Positions 22,613 through 33,540 of a DNA stretch of 64,000 bases are shown here, piece after piece (the first letter of the stretch is position 1; the number at the start of each line of letters is the position of its first letter). The DNA lies in contig NC_003279.8 of the NCBI RefSeq assembly GCF_000002985.6, forward strand, positions 310,001 through 374,000. Direction: 5' to 3'. The position numbers were made by a program, and so were the translations under genes. Under the pieces are notes generated by a model. The model was not told where the DNA came from and ran no database searches. It saw nothing but the letters and a program-made list of their open reading frames with translations. The stretch is from Caenorhabditis elegans. Lineage: Eukaryota; Nematoda; Chromadorea; Rhabditida; Rhabditidae.

Positions 22613-25600
22613 ATGACGACAACGGAAGAAGCTCCCAAATCGCCGCTTTTCGAGGCAATCGACAAAAATGACACTGAAGCAGCGCTGGCACTGCTGAAAA
22701 CGAAGGAACAAGCCGCTCAACGGGATCCCAGTGGAATGAGTGTGCTGGCAGCTGCCGCGTATAGGTATGCACCTTTAAAGCGGCGACGGTTACTGTATCC
22801 TCGCAGATTGTTTAAAGGTACATACCGTAATCCGTTGAATTTCAGAGGAAATCTTACGTTGGTCGAGAAAGCGATTGAGCTGAAATGTGATGTGAATGAT
22901 AAAACCGATGGAACTCTGTACACTCCACTCATGTTTGCCGCCTTATCAGGTAGGGCAAAAATTTTTTAAAAAAATTTTTTGCGTCAAATTTGATGCAAAT
23001 TCTGGTTTTTTACCGTTGAAAAGTAAAAAAAAATTCCGAAAAAATCGATTTTTATGCTAACAACAAACTTTTAAGTGAAAAATCGTGGAAAATTAGACCC
23101 AAATCACGTATTTTTGATCTGAAATTCAATTTAGCGAAAAGTCATCGAAATTTTATGGTTTTCGCGGTGAGACCCAATATTCGCAATTTTTTTTTGCACC
23201 AAATACAACACATTTGACGCGCAAATTCAAATTTTTGAAACTTTTTTCCGTTTTTACAATATTTTTAGGCTGAACCCCAATATTTGAAAAAAAAAAAACC
23301 AATACACTATATTTTACGCGCAAATGTTAAATTTTTATTTAAAATCCTCGTAAAGTTCTATTTTCTTTTTTTGATCGTTTTCAAGCTCAAAAATTCAAAT
23401 TTCAATTCGAAATATTACCGGAACACAAAATTCTGAAAATGCGTACTGGTCAACATATTTGACGCGCAAAATATCTCGTAGCGAAAACTACAGTAATTCA
23501 TTAAATGACTACGGTAACGCTTGTGTCGATTTACGGGCTCGTTATTAAAAATCATTAATTTCAAAAAAATCGAGCCCGTAAATCACCACAAGCGCTACCG
23601 TAGTCATTTAATGAATTACTGTAGTTTTCGCTACGAGATATTTTGCGCGTCAAATATGCTCAATACACATTCTCAGAATTTTGCGTTAACGTATTACTAC
23701 TTTCTTAGTTTTTCCAAAAAAAAAATTCGAATACACCATATTTGACGCGCAAACTTTTTTTTTCAAAGCAAAATTGTCAAACGTTTGCAGGAAAACAGGA
23801 CGTATGCCGCCTGCTAATGGACTCCGGAGCCCGTATGTATTTGGTGAATGGAATCGGAAAAACCGCCTCTGAACTGGCGGCATTTGTGGGTCATCACGAG
23901 TGTGTGGCAATTATCAATAATCATATAACAATTGATGTGATCGAAGATCTTTTGCGGCCAAAAGTGAATGGAAAATATGAAGGAGCTGAGGAATATCCGG
24001 ATGAGCTGGCTGTATTTATTCATTCATTGTGTGGATCACATGAGATTCATCCTGTTAAGATTATTTTTCGATTCAGTAAATATCCCGATTCGTTGAAGTA
24101 TAAGAAAAAGGTACATAGCTGTGTAGTTTGGAAAAAAAACGAAAAATCTGAAAATTTGAGAAATTTCCTTAAGCTTTTTCAAGATGCGCATTTTTGTTCA
24201 TTCTTATTTTCAAAAAAATCCAAAAAGTTTTTTAAAAAATTTAATAAAGCATTCTTTTTAATTTCAAAACAAAAAAGTTATACCAAATAAAAACTTTTAG
24301 TAATCAAAATTTTTCACTTTTTCTCGGTTTTTCTCATCGTTTTTCAAATTTGAGATCTCTTCCTGAATTTTGCCTAAAAATTGATTTTTTCAAAATATTT
24401 TCAGAAATGATTCTTTCTGTGAAAAAATGTTTGAAAATGCGAAAATATTCGAAACTAAAAAAACTTTTATTAAAATAAATTTTTGAAATTTTTCAGAATT
24501 TAAAAATTGAATCGAATTAGGTATCAGTAGTTTTCAGATCGATTTTTTCGAATTTCTGAATTTGTTAAAAACTAGAAATTAAAAAAAAAACTTTTGATGT
24601 TAAATGTTTTTCGAGATTAAAATAAACCGAAAACCCAAAAAAAATGTAAAAATTGTGTTCTTTTTGTTATAATAAACCAGAATTTTCTCGAAATTTTCAG
24701 AAGGTTCTAGAATATTTCAGAATTTTCTCGAAATTTCCAAAAGGTTCTAGAACATTTCAGAATTTTCTCGAAATTTTCAGAAGGTTCTAGAACATTCCAG
24801 AATTTTCTCGAAATTTTCAGAAGGTTCTAGAATAGTTCAGAATTTTCTCGAAATTTCCAAAAGGTTCTAGAACATTACATAATTTTCTCGAAATTTCCAG
24901 AAGGTTCTAGAACATTCCAGAATTTTCTCGAAATTTTCAGAAGGTTCTAGAATATTTCAGAATTTTCTCGAAATTTCCAAAAGGTTCTAGAACATTTCAG
25001 AATTTTCTCGAAATTTTCAGAAGGTTCTAGAATATTTCAGAATTTTCTCGAAATTTCCAAAAGGTTCTAGAACATTACAGAATTTTCTCGAAATTTCCAA
25101 AAGGTTCTAGAACATTACAGAATTTTCTCGAAATTTTCAGAAGGTTCTAGAATATTTCAGAATTTTCTCGAAATTTCCAAAAGGTTCTAGAACAATCCAG
25201 AATAATGTTTTCAAAAAATTCAAATTTGAATTCCCGCCAAAATGTTTTCAAAAAATTAAAATTCGAATTTCCCGCCAAAATATGTACAGTACTCCTACAG
25301 TACCTCTACAGTACTACTACAGTACCCCGACCATATCCCACTACTAACCCCAAACCTATATCTCTTCAAAAGACTAAAACACAATTTTTCCTAAACTACA
25401 GTAATCCTACCGTACTCCTACAGTACTACTACAGTACCCCCACCATATCCCACTACTAACCCCAAACCTATATCTCTTCAAAAGACTAAAACACAATTTT
25501 TCCTAAACTACAGTAATCCTACCGTACTCCTACAGTACTCCTACAGTACTACTACAGTACCCCGACCATATCCCACTACTAAGCCCAAACTAATATCCCT

Positions 25601-27720
25601 CCATCAGCCGAAAACGCCTTGCCTTTGTAAACTATGACGTCACTACTTAACAAACGGACACTATTTTTTTATATTTTTTTTTCAAAGCAAAAACCACCCA
25701 TTTTCCAGATCCTCTACGTCATCGATCGTGTCTTCGAGAAACAGCTTCGATGTAAGGAAAGCAATGAAATAATGTCGCTCAAGCTTTGGCTAATTCTATT
25801 TTCAATGCGTGAAACCTCGAAATTCGTGGAGTCGAACAAGGAAAAGTCGCCAGAAGAAGCGTCTCTACAGTACGCAAAACTGATTTCCACGTGGCAAGAG
25901 GGCGATGAAACTAGGCGAGCACTTGACGTGATGCTGAGAAATGCGGTTGCTTCGTTCCCGTATAAACATTCATTACTTCATGATACTCTACAAAAAGCAC
26001 TGCAAAAAAGTCAAATTGGTGAACGACCAAGTGCCTATGAATACATTGTTCAGGCACTTTTCGGACAACGAATCGCTGCGGTCTGCCAGTTTTGCTCGGT
26101 TTGCGGACATCCTGGAGCCAAGAAACGGTGCACACAGTGCAAAGTATGGAGTTTTTAGGGTTAAAAATAATTATTTAATAATTTAATAAAGCTCGAATTT
26201 GGGAAATAATCAATTCCAAATTTTAAAAATATGGAAAAAATTTTATTCCGTTACATTTTATGAATTTTCCCACAAACTCGGCATTTGGCTCTAGCTTCTT
26301 GCCCAAGTTTAGCCCAAAAAATATTAACTTGAAGCTGTCTAAACTTGGGCAAAAGTTAGACAAAACTTTGGCAAAACTTGGATTCAAGCTTTACCAAGGT
26401 CTAACCCAAGTTTCACCCAACTCTTGCCAAACTTTGGCCCAAACTTTTCTTATTTCGTTTCAAATTTGGGCCAAAGTTTGGCAAGAGTTGGGTGAAACTT
26501 GGGTTAGACTTTGGTAAAGCTTGAATCCAAGTTTTGCCAAAGTCTTGCCTAACTTTTGCCCAAGTTTAGACAGCTTCTGATCCAAGTTAACATTTTTTGG
26601 GCTAAACTTGGGCAAGAAGCAAGAGCCAAATGCCGAGAAACTCGAATAAAAATTGAAAGTTTTCAAAATTTCAGTTCGTTTTTAATTTACAAAATTTGGC
26701 AGCTCTAACAATTCTTTAAAGATTCTTTAAATTAAAAAAAAGAATTATTAAAACTTTTTAAAAAAATTCATTCTGTAGAAAATTCCCGTAAAATACTCTT
26801 TGAAAATCCGGGAAAAAACTTCAAAAAACAAAAATAAATTCTAGACATTCTGTAAATATCGAAAAAAGAACATTTTGTCTGTAAATGTATTAGTCAAAAT
26901 TAATTTCTGATACTTTTTCCAATTTTTCAAAATTTTAAGTGTCGAGGTTCAATTTTTTTGAATTTCCTGTTTTTCCTTTATTAAAAAAAGTTTTCTATAA
27001 TATGCTGTATTTGAAAATTAAAAACTATATCTGAAAATATCGAGGCACAACGTTTTCAAGATCTGGTGAAATTCCGGATCTACGTTTTCCGGATCTACCA
27101 TTTCCGGATCTACGTTTTCCGGATCTGGCACCGTGCCAACGCACAAAACGCTTTTTTGTTCACTCGACGCACGTTGTTTTTTGAAAATTTCTTCTAGAAG
27201 AAACGCTTAACAACACGCGACGCGTAACAACGGAGCATCGTTATCACGTTTTTCTCCGAGAAAAATAGCGTTTTAAGAGTTGGCACGGTGCCAGATCCGG
27301 AAATGGTAGATCCGGAAAACGGAGATCCGGAATTCCGCCAGATCTTGAAAATGTGGTGCCTCAAAATATCGATTAAAGAATTTTTTCTGAAAAATATCCA
27401 ATTTTTCAACAACAGAATAGCTAAAAAGTGAAAAAAAACTCAATTCTCATTATAAATTGCAAACAATTTCCAAATTTTGATAAAATGGAAAAGAGTTTAA
27501 AAATTTCAGGCAACACATTTTTTAACTCTAGTAAACGTTTTTTAAATTCCAACAATTTTTACAGCTCGCCTACTGTTCCCAAGAATGCCAAAAATTCGAC
27601 TGGCCAATTCACAAAAAAGTGTGCTCATTTCTGAAAACGCGACAAGAAGTGTCGCCCACCGACGAGACCGCCATGTCGCTGGACGATATTCAGGCTCAAA
27701 TCGCCAAAATCGACGTGTAG
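22613..27720 (+). CDS. daf-25: Ankyrin-repeat and MYND-finger protein, Ankmy2 homologue (DAF-25)
   Basis: Ciliary trafficking adaptor; in C. elegans DAF-25 is required for the guanylyl cyclase DAF-11 to reach sensory cilia. Exons: 22613-22764, 22846-22949, 23791-24110, 25709-26143 and 27565-27720. Total 388 aa. Residues 10-125 form ankyrin repeats (TPLMFAALSG, DVCRLLMDSGAR, KTASELAAFVGHHECVAII). The MYND zinc finger spans about 315-357 and is split across the last intron: CQFCSVCGHPGAKKRCTQCK in exon 4, then YCSQECQKFDWPIHKKVC in exon 5. All seven Cys and the His ligand are present. The ATG follows acceptor TTCTGCAG at 22610. Introns 2-4 are unusually large and loaded with palindromes, a minisatellite and a heat-shock-element-like array, listed separately. 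Confidence 0.95.
22765..22845 (+). other. daf-25 intron 1 with donor-sequestering hairpin
   Basis: In this 81-nt intron GGTATGCACCTTTAAA at the donor side can pair with TTTAAAGGTACATACC about 50 nt downstream. The stem covers the GTATG 5' splice site itself. The pairing is plain in the sequence; an effect on splicing is inference. Confidence 0.6.
23425..23700. repeat. Foldback repeat in daf-25 intron 2
   Basis: Two arms of the 1-140 family face each other. The left arm (about 23430-23545) runs GACGCGCAAAATATCTCG to TCGATTTACGGGCTCG. The right arm (about 23570-23695) starts CGAGCCCGTAAATC and ends TCTCAGAATTTTGCG. They are separated by about 25 bases. Confidence 0.85.
24681..25203. promoter_or_regulatory. 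40-bp x 13 tandem array made of heat-shock-element pentamers
   Basis: Thirteen units start every 40 bases from 24681 to 25161. The first half reads AATTTTCTCGAAATTTCCAG (or ...TTTTCAG) and the second half AAGGTTCTAGAACATTCCAG (or close variants). Written in five-base steps the sequence alternates GAA and TTC with two bases between (GAA-nn-TTC-nn-GAA), the definition of an HSF binding element. The unit at 24881-24920 keeps all eight pentamers. Since 40 is a multiple of 5 the pattern stays in register across units. It lies in daf-25 intron 3, 506 bases before exon 4. Dispersed Helitron copies bearing such elements are known in C. elegans. Whether this block is such a copy is inference. Confidence 0.8.
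25270..25600. repeat. About 112-bp tandem repeat, nearly 3 copies, with CTACAGTA words
   Basis: The block CTACAGTAATCCTACCGTA, then CCATATCCCACTACTAA, then CTATATCTCTTCAAAAGAC recurs near 25396 and 25508. A diverged copy starts near 25290. It adjoins the 40-bp array and may belong to the same insertion. Confidence 0.75.
26270..26645. repeat. Near-perfect palindrome, about 375 bp, in daf-25 intron 4
   Basis: The left arm begins near CTCGGCATTTGGCTCTAGC and the right arm ends with the mirror GCAAGAGCCAAATGCCGAG. The centre is near 26458. The arms themselves are built from short CCCAAGTTT / AACTTGGGC units, so the element has repeats within a palindrome. The overlapping reading frames on both strands are artefacts of this. 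Confidence 0.85.
27042..27361. repeat. Inverted-repeat element, about 320 bp, in daf-25 intron 4
   Basis: The left end is GAGGCACAACGTTTTCAAG and the right end is TTGAAAATGTGGTGCCTC. Inside are repeated TTTCCGGATCTAC words and GGCACCGTGCCAAC with its mirror GTTGGCACGGTGCC. A short relative lies at about 57400-57475. Confidence 0.85.
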
Positions 27721-28371
27721 AAGTGCCGATATTTCGATCTCAATATACTTTTTTTCTGGAATTTATTTATTTTTAATGTATATTTCGGCTTCATCTCATT
27801 GCACGAACTTTTAATTTCATTTTCATAAATTCATTTTTGAAGTCATTCCTTGAACAAAAATTCACTAAAACATGCATTAAGAAATATGGAATCCAAAAAT
27901 TAATCTAAAAACCTTTTCAAAAAACCACTTCGTCAAAAACTGATGATGGAAACTCGTTGAAAAACGGAAAGAGTATCCAATAAAGATTAAAAATTTCGAC
28001 ATTTCGTAAATCGACACAAATCTCGTAAATCGACAAAAATGAAAAAATCAGGAACCCAAGAAATTCAATATTCTCATTTGTAAAGACAACTGGTAAAACA
28101 TTTTCAAATCAAAAAATTATTTTTTTTGCCCTCAAAATTGATCTCCGAATACTATAAAAAAGAAAACTATAAAAAGTGGCGAAAATTCGAAATTTTTTAA
28201 CCCCTCTAAAATGGTTCATTTTAGTTGTCTAATGATACAACAAAGTAGACATAGTTCTACAATATCTGATAAATACTTGAAAAGTCTAAAAACAAAAGTT
28301 TTTTCGTTTTTTTAACGGATTTTTAAAATCCAGAAGAACGAAAAAAAATTTTTTTAAGAGAATAGAGTAAA
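27721..28371. other. daf-25 3' flank
   Basis: Mostly A/T-rich sequence. It includes CGTAAATCGACAC words near 28004-28035. A block around 28190-28250 (CCCCTCTAAAATGGTTCATT) has a relative at about 33185-33210. No gene is seen. Confidence 0.6.
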
Positions 28372-31226
28372 CTAATCATGTTCGAGCAAAAAAATCCGAC
28401 TTAGAATATGAACGGACCCAAGTGTATCATAATTATTTTAATTTCTGTGTATCAGAATTATTTTAGTTTCCTTAGTGTGATTCCCAAACTGCTTAAATTC
28501 TAGGAAATATTTCTTTACTGGAACACTCTTAGCCACTGTACGCTGCCGAACGAATAATAAGAGAATACAGAACACCAATTATGCCCGAGAAAAAGATCCT
28601 ACTCAGAATATAAACATAGTCAAATTTATCGGATGTATAAAGATTCCCGAAGACACTTTCCAATTACCCAAATTGTTCATATTCTAAATCAAATTCTCTT
28701 ACTAGAACGCTCTTGGCCAATGTACGCAGCCGAACGTATCATAAGTGAATACAGAACACCAATTATGCCCGAGAAAAAGATCCTACTCAGAATATAAACA
28801 TAGTCAAATTTATCGGATGTATAAAGATTCCCGAAGACACTTTCCAATTACCCAAATTGTTCATATTCTAAATGAAATTCTTTTACTAGAACACTCTTGG
28901 CCAATGTACGCAGCCGAACGTATCATAAGTGAATACAGAACACCAATTATGCCCGAGAAAAAGATCCTACTCAGAATATAAACATAGTTAAATTTATTGG
29001 ATGTATAAAGATTCCCGAAGACACTTTCCAATTACCCAAATTGTTCATATTCTAAATGAAATTCTCTTACTAGAACACTCTTGGCCAATGTACGCAGCCG
29101 AACGTATCATAAGTGAATACAGAACACCAATTATGCCCGAGAAAAAGATCCTACTCAGAATATAAACATAGTCGAATTTATCGGATGTATAAAGATTCCC
29201 GAAGACACTTTCCAATTACCCAAATTGTTCATATTCTAAATGAAATTCTCTTACTAGAACACTCTTGGCCAATGTACGCAGCCGAACGTATCATAAGTGA
29301 ATACAGAACACCAATTATGCCCGAGAAAAAGATCCTACTCAGAATATAAACATAGTTAAATTTATTGGATGTATAAAGATTCCCGAAGACACTTTCCAAT
29401 TACCCAAATTGTTCATATTCTAAATGAAATTCTCTTACTAGAACACTCTTGGCCAATGTACGCAGCCGAACGTATCATAAGTGAATACAGAACACCAATT
29501 ATGCCCGAGAAAAAGATCCTACTCAGAATATAAACATAGTCGAATTTATCGGATGTATAAAGATTCCCGAAGACACTTTCCAATTACCCAAATTGTTCAT
29601 ATTCTAAATGAAATTCTCTTACTAGAACACTCTTGGCCAATGTACGCAGCCGAACGTATCATAAGTGAATACAGAACACCAATTATGCCCGAGAAAAAGA
29701 TCCTACTCAGAATATAAACATATTCGAATTTAACGGATGTATAAAGATTCCCGAAGACACTTTCCAATTACCCAAATTGTTCATATTCTAAATGAAATTC
29801 TCTTACTAGAACACTCTTGGCCAATGTACGCAGCCGAACGTATCATAAGTGAATACAGAACACCAATTATGCCCGGGAAAAAGATCCTACTCAGAATATA
29901 AACATATTCGAATTTATCGGATGTATAAAGATTCCCGAAGACACTTTCCAATTACCCAAATTGTTCATATTCTAAATGAAATTCTCTTACTAGAACACTC
30001 TTGGCCAATGTACGCAGCCGAACGTATCATAAGTGAATACAGAACACCAATTATGCCCGAGAAAAAGATCCTACTCAGAATATAAACATAGTCAAATTTA
30101 TCGGATGTATAAAGATTCCCGAAGACACTTTCCAATTACCCAAATTGTTCATATTCTAAATGAAATTCTCTTACTAGAACACTCTTGGCCAATGTACGCA
30201 GCCTAACGTATCATAAGTGAATACAGAACACCAATTATGCCCGAGAAAAAGATCCAACTCAGAATAAAAACATATTCGAATTTACCGGATGTATAAAGAT
30301 TCCCGAAGACACTTTCCAATTACCCAAATTGTTCATATTCTGAATGAAATTCTCTTACTAGAACACTCTTGGCCAATGTACGCAGCCGAACGTATCATAA
30401 GTGAATACAGAACACCAATTATGCCCGAGAAAAAGATCCTACTCAGAATATAAACATAGTCGAATTTATCGAATGTATAAAGATTCCCGAAGACACTTTC
30501 CAATTACCCAAATTGTTCATATTCTAAATGAAATTCTCTTACTAGAACACTCTTGGCCAATGTACGCAGCCGAACGTATCATAAGTGAATACAGAACACC
30601 AATTATGCCCGAGAAAAAGATCCTACTCAGAATATAAACATATTCGAATTTAACGGATGTATAAAGATTCCCGAAGACACTTTCCAATTACCCAAATTGT
30701 TCATATTCTAAATGAAATTCTCTTACTAGAACACTCTTGGCCAATGTACGCAGCCGAACGTATCATAAGTGAATACAGAACACCAATTATGCCCGGGAAA
30801 AAGATCCTACTCAGAATATAAACATATTCGAATTTATCGGATGTATAAAGATTCCCGAAGACACTTTCCAATTACCCAAATTGTTCATATTCTAAATGAA
30901 ATTCTCTTACTAGAACACTCTTGGCCAATGTACGCAGCCGAACGTATCATAAGTGAATACAGAACACCAATTATGCCCGAGAAAAAGATCCAACTCAGAA
31001 TATAAACATATTCGAATTTATCGGATGTATAAAGATTCCCGAAGACACTTTCCAATTACCCAAATTGTTCATATTCTAAATGAAATTCTCTTACTAGAAC
31101 ACTCTTGGCCAATGTACGCAGCCGAACGTATCATAAGTGAATACAGAACACCAATCATGATCGAGCAAAAAGATCCGATTCAGAATATAAACATATTCGA
31201 ATTTATCGGATGTATAAAGATTCCCT
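28372..31226. repeat. 184-bp satellite, about 15 copies
   Basis: The word GAACACTCTTGGCCAATGTA recurs every 184 bases with starts at 28521 (diverged), 28705, 28889 and so on to 31097. Inner copies are over 95 percent alike by eye. The edge copies are most divergent. Both edges share a variant with TCGAGCAAAAA (near 28382 and 31161) where inner copies have CCCGAGAAAAA. Copies with CCCGGGAAA at 29873 and 30793 are 920 bases (five units) apart, showing a multi-unit duplication. Identical 78-aa reading frames recur every 368 bases because 184 is not a multiple of 3. No start context, splice sites or family support coding. Confidence 0.95.
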
Positions 31227-31730
31227 ATTGGGAAGTGGAGCAATCCACGACTGGTTTATCGGCCACAGTCCCCGGCTAGGACATGGCTTATATTATTGGC
31301 CAAGGGGAGCACCACCAGGCAGTGTACCTGACTCCCAGATCAGCAGTACATAGCACTTGAAGAATGGATCGTCCTTTAATCTTTTAATCTTTTAAAAAGA
31401 ATCGAAGGAACTCTCATCGGGTCATGTGGTTGTGGGGACAAAGAGGGAGGCTTACATCAATACCAAATACCTGTGGTAGATCACAATACCTGTGGTAGAT
31501 CACACCCTATCCACAAAGAAAATCTGTGGACGTCCTCAAAGGAGGCCGCCCGCGCCCTTGAGCTGGCCAACAAACCCTTCGAGCTGGGTGGAGGAATACT
31601 CCAGCCGAGCGACTGAAAACGGCGGTAACGCCACGTTGTCGCACAATAACAACAAAAAAGCCCGCGGGCCCCAAGAAGCTCAAGAAGCCCACGGCTTAAT
31701 TTTCAAATCAATTACCTTACTATGAATCTC
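31227..31730. mobile_element. GC-rich block of unknown origin, possible retroelement remnant
   Basis: Immediately after the satellite the base composition changes to near 50 percent GC. The block includes structured-looking sequence (GGCCAAGGGGAGCACCACC, CCGGCTAGGACATGGC), a near-exact tandem copy of ATACCTGTGGTAGATCACA (31465-31503), a simple TCTTTTAA run near 31379 and a plus-strand frame with KEAARALELANKPFELGGG at about 31539-31595. It is unlike any other DNA in the window. A 3' fragment of a non-LTR element or other captured sequence is possible; I cannot name the family. Confidence 0.35.
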
Positions 31731-33540
31731 CTTTTTGCTCTACGAGTCGTCGTTGATGTCATCCTTCCGTCCAACCTCCGTCAAACAGTCCATCTGACCA
31801 TCCGTCCAACCAACATGTGGTGGAGTGTCCAACGCATCTGAAATTGAAAAATATTTATATCTGATTTTTTAAATGGAACCATTTACAAAAAACATAAACG
31901 GAAAACGCTTAGCAAAAAAACAAACAATTAGTATTTAGAAAAACGGAGACAAATGCTCTCGCGATCTTATTTATATTAATTTTCCAGTCGATTGCAAGGC
32001 ATCTGCTCCCACGGGTTTATATAAAATTGTGTAACTAATTTTAAACTTCTCTTGAAACCTTTCAACCAGTACTTTTCAAGAGTTTTTGGTAATTTTTCGA
32101 TTTTTCAGAAATTTCAAAAAAACGGCGAAATTCCACTCAGAACCCTCATTAATATTTCACTAGTCCAGCACACTAACCCAAAAAATTATTTTTTTTTTGA
32201 ACTACAGTAATCCTACAAAATTGCTACAGTACTATTACGGGACCATAACAAAATTTTGATAATGCGTATTGCGCAACATATATGACGCGCAGAATATCTT
32301 GTAACGAAAACTACAGTAATAATTTGAATGACTACTGTAGCGTTTGTGTCGATTTACGGGCTCAATTTTCGTAATGTTACACGACACATTTTTTTGACAA
32401 ATGCAAAAAAGTGTGCGCCTTCAAATTAAAAAAAAATTTGATTTTTGTTGCCGGCTTTTAACACATCGAAAAAATAAAAGAAACGAAAGTTTGTAATTAC
32501 AGTACTCCTCTTAAACGCGAACACCTTTTCGCTTTTCAGAAAAACTTGCGCCGTTTCGAAACCGGGTACTATACTTTTATATTAAAATCGATTAAAAATC
32601 GCGAAATTTTGCGGTGGAGCATATGTCAAATTGCAACTCGAAAAGAAAAAATCTGAAAATGCATGCTGTGAAAAAAAAAGCAGCAGTACTCCAAGTCACC
32701 CATTGGAAAGAATGACTGAAAATTGAAAACAATTCTTCACTTTGAGCGAAAAAATGCCGCGTTGAATGAGAGAGGGACGAATCGAAATTTAAAAGGAGAA
32801 GATCAAAAAAAAATGTTTGTGGTAGGTCTGGAATCTTGCAAATTATCGTTTTAAAATCAATTTTTAACACTTTTATATCATAAAAATAGTTTTTCATCAA
32901 TCAATCGATTAAAATACCAACTCTCGAAAATTAACAGCTTTAACAGCGCCGTCTACTGATTTGAAATTGCAGTCGCTGCCGCTCAATTAAATGTTTTGCG
33001 CGTCAATTAAAATGCCTTGTACGCAGATGCGCGTCTCCTAAAAAATAAAAAGTTGTCCAATTTTATTGAAAACGGGTATTTAATTCATGTAAATATGCTG
33101 AATTTAGAAAATCTAGGTTTAACCTATCAAAAACTATAAAAAAGTGGCAAAAATGGGCAATTTATGGCAAAAATTCACAATTTTGAAACTCCTCTAAAAT
33201 GGTTCATTTTATTGGTAGAAGAGGACTAAAAATTGATATCCGAACCCTAAAAAAATTGTCCTTTTTCAATATTCAGAAGAAAATTATGAAGTTATTTACT
33301 TCCATTTTTCGATTGTACGGTAAATCAAAACTAAAGGTGGGCACGGTATCTGATAAAGTTACGATCGTTCCAGGATCACGAAAATCGAATAATTACACAG
33401 CCAGAGTTACATGAAACAGTGTTTGGGAAATTTAAAAATCAGTACAAGAAAACCTCAAAAAAAAAACAAAATTACAGGAAAAAACGGAAATTTTCAGTAA
33501 AAAATTATAGGGTATGTAAAATCGATAAAATATTTAAAAT
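31731..33540. other. Gene-free region before the mbtr-1 3' end
   Basis: About 1.8 kb. At about 32250-32360 is one arm of the foldback family (GACTACTGTAGCGTTTGTG, TCGATTTACGGGCTC). At about 32455-32575 are GCGAACACC and TTTCGAAACCGGGTAC words related to those at 490-600. Around 31750-31830 repeated GTCCAACC and CCGTCCAAC words occur. No gene is seen. Confidence 0.55.

Noticed and set aside
26260..26666. Plus and minus frames rich in KLGQKL repeats
   Set aside because: These are translations of the 375-bp palindrome and its subrepeats.
28745..31279. Series of identical 78- to 108-aa reading frames every 368 bases
   Set aside because: They are the 184-bp satellite read through two units. The period follows from 184 not being divisible by 3, and there is no codon, splice or family evidence.
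31690..31850. Possible minus-strand exon starting ATGCGTTGGACACTCC behind TTTCAG
   Set aside because: The frame closes after 18 codons, the sequence is a GTTGGACGG-type repeat and no partner exon was found.
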